In this document: positions 7,290 through 16,297 of the stretch, in pieces | Numbering within the stretch: position 1 is the stretch's first letter | Layout: each line of letters begins with the position of its first letter | NCBI GenBank assembly: GCA_002451695.1 | Contig: DKDC01000005.1 | Location: 13,076 to 49,719, forward strand | DNA length: 36,644 nucleotides | Source: Prevotellaceae bacterium UBA6858 | GTDB lineage: Bacteria > Bacteroidota > Bacteroidia > Bacteroidales > Bacteroidaceae | Direction: 5' to 3' | Translations under genes and position numbers: made by a program | Notes under the pieces: model-generated | Databases searched by the model: none | What the model was told of the DNA's origin: nothing | Seen by the model: only the letters and a program-made list of their open reading frames with translations

Positions 7290-9719
7290 TCAGATGTTCG
7301 CCACACTCATTATGTCGGCAAACACCCCGGCGGCGGTAACGTCAGCTCCCGCTCCGTAGCCCTCAATGTGCATCGGGTACTCGCGGTAGCGTTCGGTGGT
7401 TATCAGTATCACGTTGTTCGAGCCTTCGAGATGGTAGAACGAATGGTTCTTGTCAACAGCCACAAGTCCCACGCTCGTCTTTCCGTTGTCCAACCGCGCC
7501 ACGTAGCGCCAGCGTTTCCCTTCTTTTTCGAGCGTCATGCGCTTAGCCTCAAAGCCTGCGTCAAGTTCGGGAAGGCGTTCCAGAAACTCTTCGAGCGGCA
7601 TCTTCATGAAATCCTCGGGGATGAACGGCGTTGCAACCACATCGGCGATTTCCACGCAGTATCCCGCCTCGCGGGCAAGTATCACAAGTTTGCGCATAAC
7701 GTCCTTTCCGCTCAAGTCGATGCGCGGGTCGGGTTCGCTGTAACCGGCCTCGCGCGCCATTTGCACGGCGCGGCTGAAAGGAGTTTCCTTGGAAATTTCG
7801 TTGAACACGAAGTTGAGCGTGCCGCTAAGCACCGCCTCGATGCAGAGTATCTTGTCGCCGCTGCCGGTAAGGTCGTTAATGGTGTTGATAATAGGAAGTC
7901 CCGCGCCCACATTGGTTTCGAAAAGATATTTCACGCCTTTTGCACGTGCGGTGTCCTTCAGCCTGCGGTAGTTTTCGTATGGCGAGGAAGCCGCAATCTT
8001 GTTTGCCGCCACCACGCTTATGTTGTTTTCGAAAAGCGTCTGATAAAGCCCCGCCACTTCCGCGCTCGCCGTGCAGTCCACGAACACCGAGTTGAAAATG
8101 TTCATGCCGAGAATTTCCCTTTTCAGGCGTTCTGTGTCGCTCCTGCCGCCCAGCTTCAGGGCTTCCCTGTAGTTTTCGGGCGCAATGCCGTCGCGGCTGA
8201 AAACGGCGTTGTGTCCGCTCGCAATGCCCACGATGTTGAGCTGCAGCCCTCGTGTGCGCATCAGTTTCTCGCGCTGCGAGGCTATCTGCTCAAGCAGCTT
8301 CGAGCCTACCGTCCCCACTCCGCACACAAAAAGGTTCAGCACCTGATATTCGCTAAGGAAGAAGCTGTCGTGTATAACGTTCAGCGACTTGCGCAAAAGG
8401 TCTCTCTCCACAACAAACGACACGTTTGTCTCGGTGGCTCCCTGCGCCATTGCCACTATGTTTATTCCGTTGCGCCCCAAGACCCCGAAAAGCTTTCCGG
8501 CAACGCCCGGGGTGTGCTTCATCTTGTCGCCCACAACCGCCACCGTGGACAAGCCGCCGGTCAGGATTGCGGGGTTCATGGCACCGGTCGCAATCTCTTT
8601 TGCGAACTCGGCATCGAGCGCACGGCGCGCCTTGTCCCCGTCATCGTCGGTTACGCAAAGGCTTGTGCTGGCCTCCGATGAAGTCTGCGCCACAAGAAAC
8701 ACGCTCACGCCGTTGTCGGCAAGTGTCGAGAATATCCTGCGGTTCACGCCTATCACGCCCACCATCGAAGGGCCGCTCACCGTTACGAGACTCGTGTTCT
8801 TTATAGACGAGATGCCCTTAATGGCACGCTTGTCGTCGATAGGCCCTTTGTGGATTATGCTGCCCTGCGCATCGGGGCGGAACGTGTTCTTGACGTAAAT
8901 TGGAATGCCCTTGACGCGCACCGGATATATGGTGGGCGGGTAAATCACCTTCGCCCCGAAGTTGCAAAGCTCCATTGCCTCGTTGTACGAAAGCTCGTCA
9001 ATGGTATAGGCATTGGGGATTACCCTCGGGTCTGCGGTCATGAAGCCGTCAACGTCCGTCCAAATCTCAAGAGCCGAGGCATCGAGCGCGGCAGCGACTA
9101 TTGCCGCCGTATAGTCAGAGCCTCCGCGTCCGAGATTTGTCGTTTCGCCGTCGTTAAGGTCGCTCGATATGAAGCCGCCAATCACCGCCGCCCCGGGCAT
9201 GGGCGAGAAAGTCTGCCTCACAAGGCGCAGCGTGTTGTCGAAATCCACAAGATTGCGCCCCTGGCGGCGTGTGGTCTTGATGAACTCCCTCGAATCATAC
9301 CACGCCGCGCCGTCAATGAGCGCGGAGACTATCTGCGACGACAGCCTCTCGCCGTAGCTCACAATCACATTGGCGGTTTTTTCGGTCAGGTCGCGTATCA
9401 GATACACGCCGTGGTATATGCTGCGCAGCTCGTCAAAAAGTTCCTCAACTTTCTCGCACAGCGCGTCGCGCACCACCCCGTCGGGAATCACGGCGTCAAT
9501 CATGTTGCGGTGGCGCTCTATCATTGCGTTGAACTCATCGCGGTATGCCGCATCGCCGGCCGATGCCAGCCGCGACGTGGCTATAAGCCTGTCGGTGATG
9601 CCGCCGAGCGCGGAAACCACAACTATCACAGGCTCGTCGATTGCCTCAACTATTTTCTTCAGGTTCAGTATGCTCTCGGGCGAGCCTACGGATGTTCCTC
9701 CGAATTTAAGTACTCTCAT
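7290..9719 (-). CDS. thrA: bifunctional aspartate kinase / homoserine dehydrogenase
   Basis: An 809-residue fusion catalysing the first step (aspartate phosphorylation) and third step (aspartate semialdehyde to homoserine) of the threonine/methionine branch. The kinase domain opens with KFGGTSVG (5-12) and is followed by paired ACT regulatory domains (about 310-455). The dehydrogenase begins with the nucleotide-binding motif GVGTVG near 465 and has SGTLNFVFNEI and DPRIDLSGKDVMRKLVILA with the conserved catalytic lysine. Length matches E. coli ThrA. It is a single-gene unit with its own -7 box and terminator. No leader peptide or T-box was seen; only a small GGCGG/CCGCC hairpin (9740-9753) lies in the short leader. 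ACT domains suggest feedback control by threonine or a related end product. Confidence 0.96.
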   Translation of the reverse strand: MRVLKFGGTSVGSPESILNLKKIVEAIDEPVIVVVSALGGITDRLIATSRLASAGDAAYRDEFNAMIERHRNMIDAVIPDGVVRDALCEKVEELFDELRSIYHGVYLIRDLTEKTANVIVSYGERLSSQIVSALIDGAAWYDSREFIKTTRRQGRNLVDFDNTLRLVRQTFSPMPGAAVIGGFISSDLNDGETTNLGRGGSDYTAAIVAAALDASALEIWTDVDGFMTADPRVIPNAYTIDELSYNEAMELCNFGAKVIYPPTIYPVRVKGIPIYVKNTFRPDAQGSIIHKGPIDDKRAIKGISSIKNTSLVTVSGPSMVGVIGVNRRIFSTLADNGVSVFLVAQTSSEASTSLCVTDDDGDKARRALDAEFAKEIATGAMNPAILTGGLSTVAVVGDKMKHTPGVAGKLFGVLGRNGINIVAMAQGATETNVSFVVERDLLRKSLNVIHDSFFLSEYQVLNLFVCGVGTVGSKLLEQIASQREKLMRTRGLQLNIVGIASGHNAVFSRDGIAPENYREALKLGGRSDTERLKREILGMNIFNSVFVDCTASAEVAGLYQTLFENNISVVAANKIAASSPYENYRRLKDTARAKGVKYLFETNVGAGLPIINTINDLTGSGDKILCIEAVLSGTLNFVFNEISKETPFSRAVQMAREAGYSEPDPRIDLSGKDVMRKLVILAREAGYCVEIADVVATPFIPEDFMKMPLEEFLERLPELDAGFEAKRMTLEKEGKRWRYVARLDNGKTSVGLVAVDKNHSFYHLEGSNNVILITTERYREYPMHIEGYGAGADVTAAGVFADIMSVANI

Positions 9720-9765
9720 TTTATAATGTATGTCAAAACGGCGGCTATCCGCCTCACTTTCGGCG

Positions 9766-9773
9766 CAAAATTA
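9766..9773 (-). promoter_or_regulatory. -7 box for thrA
   Basis: TAATTTTG on the minus strand fits TAnnTTTG and would give a leader of about 40 nt. No good TTTG at the expected upstream distance. Confidence 0.45.
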
Positions 9774-9913
9774 CTTATTCCCCATAAACTATTGGCAGTA
9801 AATCCCACTTTTTTAAGCCCCGTTCTCCCCAATATTTGCCGTTTGGCGCGGCAAACGAAAAAACATGAGCGACATTCCCGGCAAAACGTGGCAGGACTTT
9901 CAGTAATTATCCG

Positions 9914-9921
9914 TATATTTG
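9914..9921 (+). promoter_or_regulatory. possible -7 box for the LRR gene
   Basis: TATATTTG fits TAnnTTTG and would give a leader of about 70 nt. No matching TTTG upstream. Confidence 0.35.
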
Positions 9922-10000
9922 GCAGAACATCCGGCACGATATACACAGCCATAAAGTTGTATAATACATAAATTTCACCAACAGGGCAAAAAATATAATC

Positions 10001-11203
10001 ATGAAAAAGACATTGAAAATCGCGGCGCTCCCATTGGCAAGTCTCGCAATATGCCTGCTTGCACTCCCGCACGTTTTCGCAGATGGCATACCGCAGCAAA
10101 AAAGCAGCATAAAAGGCGCCACCCTGATTAAAGTAGTGAAAAGCCTTGACGCGCTATATTCTCTGCCGCCCAAGGGCACGGTAATCGAAACGCTCGATCT
10201 TTCCGGCCAAGGTCTCAAAGAGCTGCCGATGCTCAAGCCTTACAACATCCGGAAGCTGAACCTGTCGAACAACGAGTTTCGCATAAACAATCCCATATGC
10301 TTCCTGCCCCCAAGCCTGCGCGAACTCAACATGAGCAACTGCCATATCGGGAAGCCCAACAATGAAGCCAAAAGGGCATACATACCGTTCAGATACACCG
10401 ACATCATTTGGGTAGAGCAACACATCAGGTTTAAGACAAAAAGTTTCCCTTACCTGCAAGCACTCGACTTGTCAAACAACAATCTGAACGATGTGAATTT
10501 GCCCAAAAGTCTGAAAAGACTCAATGTGGCGGGAAACAAAGATCTCGCAAAACATAAAAACTTCGGTCTCCCCCAAGCCCGAAATGTGGCAGCCGTGCCG
10601 GCAAACAGCCAAACGGCAGAATTTTCGAAAGTCCGCGCAAATGCGGACACAATAAAGTTCATAAGATCTCTTGGCGAACTTTATTCCCTGCCGCCCAAAG
10701 GCACTGTAATCGAGACCATAGACCTTTCAAACCAAAACTTAAAGAAACTCCCCGCCCTTAGTCCCTACAATATAAAAAGGGTTAACCTGTCGGGCAACGA
10801 CATAAGGCGTATAGACCTTGACGAAATGCGCTATCTTCCGCCAACAATCGAAGAACTGAACCTGAGCAACTGCCATATCGGGGCGGACAGCAAGAGCAAC
10901 AACCGCCAATACATATATTTTTACAGCGAATACCACCCCAAGCTGAAAGTGATAGACATATCGAACAACAACATTGAAAGCATTCTATACCCTGTCAGCG
11001 TTACGAGGCTGAACGCCGCAAATTGCAACGCGAAAGACGTGTATTCCTATGCCGGCAAAGACAAAAAGCTGAAATACGTGAACGTCTCAGACAACCCGGA
11101 CATGGACAACACCATAGGAGTGCCGCCGGAAAACGTGGACACGCTGCTGCACAAAAATTGTGCAAAGGGGAAAAAGCTGGTTGATCAGGGACGCTGGATT
11201 TAA
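10001..11203 (+). CDS. secreted leucine-rich-repeat protein with internal duplication
   Basis: 400 residues with a signal peptide (cleavage near residue 27, VFADG) and no lipobox or membrane anchor. It carries LRR units of bacterial type (LDLSNNNL, LNLSNN, IDLSNQNLKKLP). The body is one block of about 150 residues present twice: LYSLPPKGTVIET occurs at about 53 and 228, and LNMSNCHIG / LNLSNCHIG recur at the matching places, an offset of 175 residues. The DNA of the two halves is still visibly similar. LRR proteins of gut Bacteroidales are usually surface or secreted binding proteins; the partner here is unknown. It stands alone, divergent from thrA. Confidence 0.85.
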   Translation: MKKTLKIAALPLASLAICLLALPHVFADGIPQQKSSIKGATLIKVVKSLDALYSLPPKGTVIETLDLSGQGLKELPMLKPYNIRKLNLSNNEFRINNPICFLPPSLRELNMSNCHIGKPNNEAKRAYIPFRYTDIIWVEQHIRFKTKSFPYLQALDLSNNNLNDVNLPKSLKRLNVAGNKDLAKHKNFGLPQARNVAAVPANSQTAEFSKVRANADTIKFIRSLGELYSLPPKGTVIETIDLSNQNLKKLPALSPYNIKRVNLSGNDIRRIDLDEMRYLPPTIEELNLSNCHIGADSKSNNRQYIYFYSEYHPKLKVIDISNNNIESILYPVSVTRLNAANCNAKDVYSYAGKDKKLKYVNVSDNPDMDNTIGVPPENVDTLLHKNCAKGKKLVDQGRWI

Positions 11204-11381
11204 TGACAGCAAAACGCACAGGAACAATGCGCCCCAATGGCATGGCACGGCGCAAAACAGCCCCCACATCAAGCAGGAAAAACCGCCGCCCCGGCATTTT
11301 CGGACGCAAAACGCCTGTTCCATTAACAAGCCGTTGGTTTACAGCTATTTGCCCTTATTTTGGAAACTTCCTGTATATTCT

Positions 11382-11494
11382 TGTTTGTCAGAGGTTTGCA
11401 AGAGCGAAAATTATATCAGATATAATTTAAACTACATAGGACATAGAAAAAATTATGTCTGATGTAGTTTTTCCCATGTCCTATGCAGTTTTTG
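11382..11494 (+). repeat. 21-bp-module array, copy R4
   Basis: Forward copy in the 364-nt convergent gap 11204-11567. The flank TTGTCAGAGGTTTGCAAG leads to modules at 11411, 11432, 11453 and 11474. The core of module 2 (TACATAGGACATA) and that of module 4 (CATGTCCTATGCA) are inverted copies, 11 of 13 matching, with module 3 between them. A separate imperfect hairpin without a T-run lies at 11518-11558. I see nothing in 11204-11381. Confidence 0.88.
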
Positions 11495-11567
11495 CAGTTT
11501 CGGCATACAGCCTTTCCGCAAAATGCGGCGGCGTTCTTCTCGCGCCCTCCGCATTTGCGTATGCCTG

Positions 11568-11882
11568 TCAAAGTATCGCCTTCAAGGCATCCTCGAGCTG
11601 CTGCTTGGGAACTCCGCCCACAATGGTGTCGGCGAGTTTCCCGTCCTTGAAGTAAAGCACTGCGGGAATCGACATTATGCCGAAACGCTGGGCTATGTCG
11701 CCGTTGTCGTCAACGTTGCAACGCCCCACAACCGCCTTGCCGGAGTAAGCCTCCGCTATCTGTTCCACAAAAGGCATGATGTGGCGGCAAGGGCCGCACC
11801 AGTCGGCATAGAAATCAACCATCAAAGGCTTTCCTCCGCTGAGCAGTTCGTCAAAATTCTGTTCTGTAATCTCAATTTCCAT
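11568..11882 (-). CDS. trxA: thioredoxin
   Basis: 104 residues, standard thioredoxin fold and length. The redox motif WCGPC is at 28-32 and the cis-proline segment SIPAVLYF follows at the usual distance. No signal peptide, so it acts in the cytoplasm as a general disulfide reductase. It lies 52 nt downstream of the small lipoprotein gene on the same strand and may share its transcript. Confidence 0.93.
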   Translation of the reverse strand: MEIEITEQNFDELLSGGKPLMVDFYADWCGPCRHIMPFVEQIAEAYSGKAVVGRCNVDDNGDIAQRFGIMSIPAVLYFKDGKLADTIVGGVPKQQLEDALKAIL

Positions 11883-11934
11883 ATTGTTGTAGTTTTTGTT
11901 TCCTCACCGGCATACATTCAAACGCCGTGCCATG

Positions 11935-12312
11935 TCAATAGTCGCGCACAAAATATGTATAGTCGCCGTCATCAAAATAAAGCCTGAAAGCGTTGCGCCC
12001 GTCAAAGTCAATGTCCCAGGATTCCGAAGGGCGGTCGTTGTAGCGGAAGTATATCCTGTGGCGGCTTGCCTCCCACAGAAAAGAGGAGTAGTCCGACACA
12101 TGGCCGTAATCGTACTGCGTTATCATTCCCGTGCCGTCTCCATAGAACTTCACCACAGTGTAGGAATCGCCCCAGTCGTCCTGCGTGTGCCATTCCCCCA
12201 CAAGCCTGTCCTCGCCCCACCACGCATCGTCCCCGCACGAGGAAAACGCGAAAACAAGCGTGAGCATCAGCAGCAACACAGCCGCCGACGGCCTTTTGCC
12301 AATAGCTTTCAT
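11935..12312 (-). CDS. small lipoprotein, lipocalin-like in outline
   Basis: 125 residues with a lipoprotein signal (AFSSC, lipidated Cys at 26). The mature part is rich in aromatic and acidic residues and starts with LVGEWHTQDDWG, then alternating strands ending YTYFVRDY. This resembles the lipocalin-like small lipoproteins of Bacteroidetes, but I do not recognise a specific family. Start 12312 follows the -7 box at 12336-12343; an upstream in-frame extension would cross the promoter region and is rejected. Confidence 0.7.
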   Translation of the reverse strand: MKAIGKRPSAAVLLLMLTLVFAFSSCGDDAWWGEDRLVGEWHTQDDWGDSYTVVKFYGDGTGMITQYDYGHVSDYSSFLWEASRHRIYFRYNDRPSESWDIDFDGRNAFRLYFDDGDYTYFVRDY

Positions 12313-12335
12313 CTTCAAAACATTTTGCGTCAGTG

Positions 12336-12343
12336 CAAAAGTA
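12336..12343 (-). promoter_or_regulatory. -7 box for the small lipoprotein / trxA
   Basis: TACTTTTG on the minus strand, about 24 nt upstream of the ATG at 12312. Confidence 0.5.
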
Positions 12344-12356
12344 CGCATTTTTTTCA

Positions 12357-12364
12357 TAACTTTG
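12357..12364 (+). promoter_or_regulatory. -7 box for the secreted protein / DUF3822 / rsmD operon
   Basis: TAACTTTG on the plus strand, about 65 nt before ATG 12431. It is back to back with the minus-strand box at 12336-12343. Confidence 0.5.
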
Positions 12365-12430
12365 CAAGGGAACTGCTCCCCGCCCGAGCCAAGGGCGGAA
12401 AAGCGTAAGGAATAAATAAAAAACAGATAT

Positions 12431-14455
12431 ATGAAAACCCAGAAACTCATCCTTTCCGCGTTCGCGCTCTGCGCCGCCCTTGAAGGCGCTAACGCCCAAA
12501 GCAAGACAATTGTCGGACAGATGTCATACTACACCCCCGGCAACCAGCAGGTGAAGCACTCCTCGTTCGACGCAGCGTCGGGCAAACTCACCTCAAACCC
12601 CGACGCACCGTTCACCGTGGAGAGCAAGGTGGCGAAAAACGGCGGCGAGGAAGTTGTTACCGTGAAAGTAACCGCCACCAAGACCGCCTATTTCCGCGTG
12701 GAATACACAAGCCCGTTTGAAGGCACTGCCGACGGCTGCCTTTACTATATGCCCGGGTTCTGGTATCACAAGAACCTGCGCTCGCCAAAGGAAGCCCCCT
12801 CGTTCAAGACCTCGAAGACATGGATTGTGAGGGAGGACCGCCTCAGCACGCCGCTCACCGGCATTTTCAACACCGAAAGCGGAAACAGCATGGTGGTTCT
12901 GCGCCACGTCCCCGCGCAAGGCTACGACTGCCTCACACAGAAAGAGTCGGGCGACATGGTGCTTTCGGGAAAATCCACCGTGGGCTACACCGGCTTCAGC
13001 AACGACAACGCATTCAACGTGCCCGCGCTCGTGTTCGGCTACCCCTATATGGAAAGCCCCAAACGCTACATACGCAAGCTGACACTGATAGAGCCTATCT
13101 GGACTTTCGCCAAACTCGAAAAAGGACAGAGCGAAACCGTGAGCTGGAGCATACGCCGCGCAAAATACGCCGGTTACTCCGAATTTGTGGCGGGAACATG
13201 GCAATATTCCTACGACTCGGACAAGCCCGAACCCGTAAAGCAGAAATACAGCGATGACAAGGCAAAGGAAATAATGACAAACTATTTCAAGGAGGCCTAT
13301 GTTGACAAATACCCCATCAAATACCTTTCGGCGGGCGACATGGCCGTGGCAACCTGCAACTCGCGCCCGTGGGCGGAGGTGGGATTCATAGGGCGCACCC
13401 TGCTCAACGCCTTCAACTCCCTTGAGTACGGCGAGAAGAACAACCGTCAGGATCTTGTCAAGATAGGCAACAGCATAATCGACTCCTATCTTGAAAACGG
13501 CTTCACGCCCACCGGGTATTTCCGCGCGCGGCTTGACCTAAGCGCAAAGGGCGAGCGCGACGTGTTCAGCATACGCCGCCAGAGCGAGGGTGCAATGGCG
13601 ATATTCTACTACCTGCAATACGAAAAGCAGCACGGACGCAAGCACGCCAAGTGGGAAGCCCGCATGAAAACGCTGCTCGACAATTTCGTCAAGATGCAGA
13701 AATCCGACGGCTCGTTCGCACGCAAGTTCAACGCCAACTCGCAGGACGTTGACGCTTCGGGCGGCAGCACGCCGTGCGCAACGCTCGCCCTCGCTATGGG
13801 ATACAAGTATTTCAAGAACAAAGCCTACCTCGAGGCGGCGAGAAAGACCATAAGCTATCTGGAAAAGAACATAATCTCAACCTCAGACTACTTCTCGTCA
13901 ACGCTCGACGCCAACTGCGAGGACAAGGAGGCATCGTTCTACGCCTGCGACGCGCTCTACTACATTTCGTTCGTAACCAAGGGCAAGGAGCGCCAGCACT
14001 ACATCGACCTTTGCAAGAAGGCGGCGTATTTCTGCGCGTCGTGGTACTACACATGGGACGTTCCGTTTGCCGAAGGACAGATGCTCCACGACCTCGGCTT
14101 CAAGTCGAGGGGCTGGGGCAACGTTTCGGTGGAAAACAACCATATCGACGTTTACATTTTCGAGTTCGCCACAATCCTCAAGTGGCTCAGCGCGAACACC
14201 GACGAGCCGAGATTTGCCAAGATGGCGGACGTAATCCACACCTCAATGCTCCAGCTCATGCCCACAGACGGCGATCTTTGCGGAGTTGGCAAGGCAGGAT
14301 ATTACCCGGAGGTTGTGCAGCACACCACATGGGACTACGGGCGCAACGGAAAGGGCTTCTACAACAACATATTCGCTCCGGGATGGACGGTGGCCTCGCT
14401 CTGGACACTCCTGAGCGAAGACCGCGTGGGCGCATTCTTCAACTCAAAGAAATAA
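12431..14455 (+). CDS. secreted protein of unknown function, alpha/alpha-toroid-like
   Basis: 674 residues with a clear signal peptide (cleavage after ANAQ, residue 23). Residues about 25-250 look beta-rich. From about 290 to the end the sequence is helical, with repeated aromatic/acidic helix pairs, as in (alpha/alpha)6 glycosidases and lyases (for example VGFIGRTLLNAFNSLEYG, RRQSEGAMAIFYYLQYEK, NNHIDVYIFEFATILKWL). A two-domain carbohydrate-active enzyme is the best guess, but I cannot name a family or catalytic residues. It is the first gene of an operon; the next start is 32 nt after its stop. Confidence 0.7.
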   Translation: MKTQKLILSAFALCAALEGANAQSKTIVGQMSYYTPGNQQVKHSSFDAASGKLTSNPDAPFTVESKVAKNGGEEVVTVKVTATKTAYFRVEYTSPFEGTADGCLYYMPGFWYHKNLRSPKEAPSFKTSKTWIVREDRLSTPLTGIFNTESGNSMVVLRHVPAQGYDCLTQKESGDMVLSGKSTVGYTGFSNDNAFNVPALVFGYPYMESPKRYIRKLTLIEPIWTFAKLEKGQSETVSWSIRRAKYAGYSEFVAGTWQYSYDSDKPEPVKQKYSDDKAKEIMTNYFKEAYVDKYPIKYLSAGDMAVATCNSRPWAEVGFIGRTLLNAFNSLEYGEKNNRQDLVKIGNSIIDSYLENGFTPTGYFRARLDLSAKGERDVFSIRRQSEGAMAIFYYLQYEKQHGRKHAKWEARMKTLLDNFVKMQKSDGSFARKFNANSQDVDASGGSTPCATLALAMGYKYFKNKAYLEAARKTISYLEKNIISTSDYFSSTLDANCEDKEASFYACDALYYISFVTKGKERQHYIDLCKKAAYFCASWYYTWDVPFAEGQMLHDLGFKSRGWGNVSVENNHIDVYIFEFATILKWLSANTDEPRFAKMADVIHTSMLQLMPTDGDLCGVGKAGYYPEVVQHTTWDYGRNGKGFYNNIFAPGWTVASLWTLLSEDRVGAFFNSKK

Positions 14456-14487
14456 CACCGCAGGCCGTGGCTACAAACAGTTTCAAA

Positions 14488-15273
14488 ATGCAGCGCCTCT
14501 ACCTCCGCGTGAGTTCGGAGACACTGAGTTTTGCGGTTTACCACCCTTTCGGCGGCAAGCCTCCGGTTGTGGAAAACTATGAGGTCAACCCCACGGCTTC
14601 GCTCAACGTAAACCTTAAGGAGGCTCTCGCCTCCCTACCCTTGGCACAGGAGAATTTCTCCCGCGCCGAGGTTCTTCTGAATGTCCCCTACACGCTGAAG
14701 CCCATCGAGCTTTTCAACGAGGAGGAGGCGGAAGGCATATACCGCACCTGCTTCCACAATGCGGAAAACGACCGTGTGTTCTACGATGTGGCGGGAAACA
14801 TCGGCACAGCCCTCATATACGGCATAAGCGACGCTTTCTGCCGCGTGATAGACGACAACTTCCAGTCTGTGCATTTCTCGTCAACAACCACCGCCGTGGC
14901 AAACCGCTTCGCCGAAGCCGCACGCGGCTCGAAACGCAACACGCTCTACGCCTACCGCCACGAGAACCTTATGGATATGTTCGTGTTCCGCGCCGGGCGG
15001 CTGCAGCTTGGAAACCGCTTCACAACCATAGGCGTGGAGGACGCGGCATACTATGTGCTGCTCGCCGTGCAGACTTTGGGGATGAACGTTGACGAGGACG
15101 AGTTCAACATAATAGAGCCAGCCAAAGCCGACGGAAGCCTTGCGGAGAGGCTGCGCGACTTCGTAAACGACGTTAGGGAGGAGGACACGAAAAAGGCTTT
15201 CGGACGAAGCCCTCTCGCCGAAGCCGAAAATGTGCCATACGACATGGCGGCGTTCCTGATGCAGCCATACTGA
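14488..15273 (+). CDS. DUF3822-like protein
   Basis: 261 residues, no signal peptide. It resembles the Bacteroidetes DUF3822 proteins usually encoded just before rsmD (LYLRVSSETLSFAVYHP near the start; NVPYTLKPIELFNEEEAE and the HFSSTTTAVANRF region). Its fold suggests the actin-like ATPase group but its role is not known to me. ATG 14488 is chosen; an in-frame GTG at 14467 would add seven residues. It sits 32 nt after the secreted-protein gene and 15 nt before rsmD. Confidence 0.7.
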   Translation: MQRLYLRVSSETLSFAVYHPFGGKPPVVENYEVNPTASLNVNLKEALASLPLAQENFSRAEVLLNVPYTLKPIELFNEEEAEGIYRTCFHNAENDRVFYDVAGNIGTALIYGISDAFCRVIDDNFQSVHFSSTTTAVANRFAEAARGSKRNTLYAYRHENLMDMFVFRAGRLQLGNRFTTIGVEDAAYYVLLAVQTLGMNVDEDEFNIIEPAKADGSLAERLRDFVNDVREEDTKKAFGRSPLAEAENVPYDMAAFLMQPY

Positions 15274-15288
15274 CAAAAAACGGACACT

Positions 15289-15846
15289 ATGAGAGTTATA
15301 ACAGGCATATACAAAGGGAGGCACTTTGAAGTTCCGCGCACATTCAAGGCGCGCCCCACAACCGACTTCGCCAAGGAGAACCTGTTCAATGTGCTGCGCG
15401 GATACACCGGCATAGAGGGCGCGGAAGTGCTTGACCTGTTCGCGGGAACAGGGAGCATAACCGCCGAGTTCCTCTCACGCGAATGCGCAAGCGTTACATC
15501 GGTGGAGCTTGACCGCGAACATTATGCCTACATTAACGGAGTGATAAAAAAGCTCGGCGCGGAAAACTGCCGGCTGCTTCGCGGAGACGCGCTGCGCTTC
15601 ATAAAACGCGCCACCCGGAAATATGACATTGTTTTCGCAGACCCACCCTACCAACTCAAGGAGCTTGCCCAAATACCGCAAATGGTGATGGAGGCTGGAA
15701 TGCTTAAACCGGGCGGCATAATGGTTCTCGAGCACGGCAAGACAAACGATTTTTCATCGCATCCGTGGTTTTTCGACCACCGCTCATACGGAAGCGTAAA
15801 TTTCTCGTTCTTTTCGGAAGAGCGGGCAAAGAACCGCGAACAATAA
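15289..15846 (+). CDS. rsmD: 16S rRNA (guanine966-N2)-methyltransferase
   Basis: 185 residues, normal for RsmD. It begins MRVITGIYKGR, has the ARPTTDFAKENLFNVL segment, the S-adenosylmethionine-binding loop DLFAGTGS (about 49-56) and the catalytic DPPY motif typical of N2-guanine methyltransferases. It is cytoplasmic and modifies the 30S head region of 16S rRNA. Last gene of the operon. Confidence 0.9.
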   Translation: MRVITGIYKGRHFEVPRTFKARPTTDFAKENLFNVLRGYTGIEGAEVLDLFAGTGSITAEFLSRECASVTSVELDREHYAYINGVIKKLGAENCRLLRGDALRFIKRATRKYDIVFADPPYQLKELAQIPQMVMEAGMLKPGGIMVLEHGKTNDFSSHPWFFDHRSYGSVNFSFFSEERAKNREQ

Positions 15847-15940
15847 ACCCCGTTTCTGCCAAGCGGCGGCATACAGAGCGCGCCCAACACGCCATATAAT
15901 CACACAGCATACTATCAACCGATAAATTGCACCTCCGCAA

Positions 15941-15959
15941 GGGCGTATTGCATACGCCC
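15941..15959. repeat. GC-rich hairpin repeat, copy H2a
   Basis: GGGCGTAT, loop TGC, ATACGCCC: perfect 8-bp stem. It lies in the 513-nt convergent gap 15847-16359, which also holds H2b, array R5 and a terminator. I see nothing else in 15847-15940. Confidence 0.75.
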
Positions 15960-16010
15960 GGAATGCGCCGCTTGGCAATGTTGCTGCGACGGTTTGTCGT
16001 GCGGATTATG

Positions 16011-16062
16011 CGGCTGTGTGCAGGGCGTATGCAATACGGCTAAACAAATGGCGCAAAACAAA
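16011..16062 (-). repeat. GC-rich hairpin repeat, copy H2b (degenerate)
   Basis: CAGGGCGTATGCAATACGGC at 16021-16040 keeps the inner CGTAT/ATACG stem. Read on the minus strand, TTTTGCGCCATTTG precedes it, as GCGCCATT precedes H1 and H3. It is therefore the inverted counterpart of the composite seen at R2 and R8. Confidence 0.65.
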
Positions 16063-16094
16063 AAAAATTGTTCATTCCCAAACACCCCAAAAAA

Positions 16095-16199
16095 TTATGC
16101 AGGACATAGAAAAAACTACGTCCGATGTAGTTTAAATTATGTCTGATGTAATTTTTCCTACATAGGACATGGTTTTTCCTATATCACGCACCTTGTTTG
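16095..16199. repeat. 21-bp-module array, copy R5
   Basis: Five modules in exact 21-bp register at 16095, 16116, 16137, 16158 and 16179; the last is degenerate. Spacers point away from a central GTTTAAAT: GAAAAAAC on the left, ATTTTTCC and GTTTTTCC on the right. The copy looks like two half-arrays head to head. Between convergent rsmD and GH97 genes. Confidence 0.88.
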
Positions 16200-16297
16200 C
16201 GGCACACAAAATGCACCCTGCGGAAAAGGATGCCACCGTGCATATGTGCCGGCGCCTGTCCATTTTTCCGCAGCCGCCTGCGGCGCAAACTGTCTGC

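Noticed and set aside
9835..9855. TTTGCCG / CGGCAAA inverted repeat as terminator or operator
   Set aside because: Short stem, no T-run in a useful direction, and no second copy at related genes.
9720..10000. Riboswitch, T-box or leader-peptide attenuator for thrA
   Set aside because: The leader from the -7 box is only about 40 nt and has just a 5-bp hairpin; there is no threonine/isoleucine codon run.
11518..11558. Hairpin GCAAAATGCGG / CCGCATTTGC after trxA as terminator
   Set aside because: It has a bulge and no T-run on the minus strand, so I leave it as an unassigned hairpin beside array R4.
13774..14487. N-terminal 238-residue extension of the DUF3822-like protein
   Set aside because: It overlaps the 3' third of the secreted protein gene in another frame and has an arginine-rich, unstructured composition typical of shadow frames.
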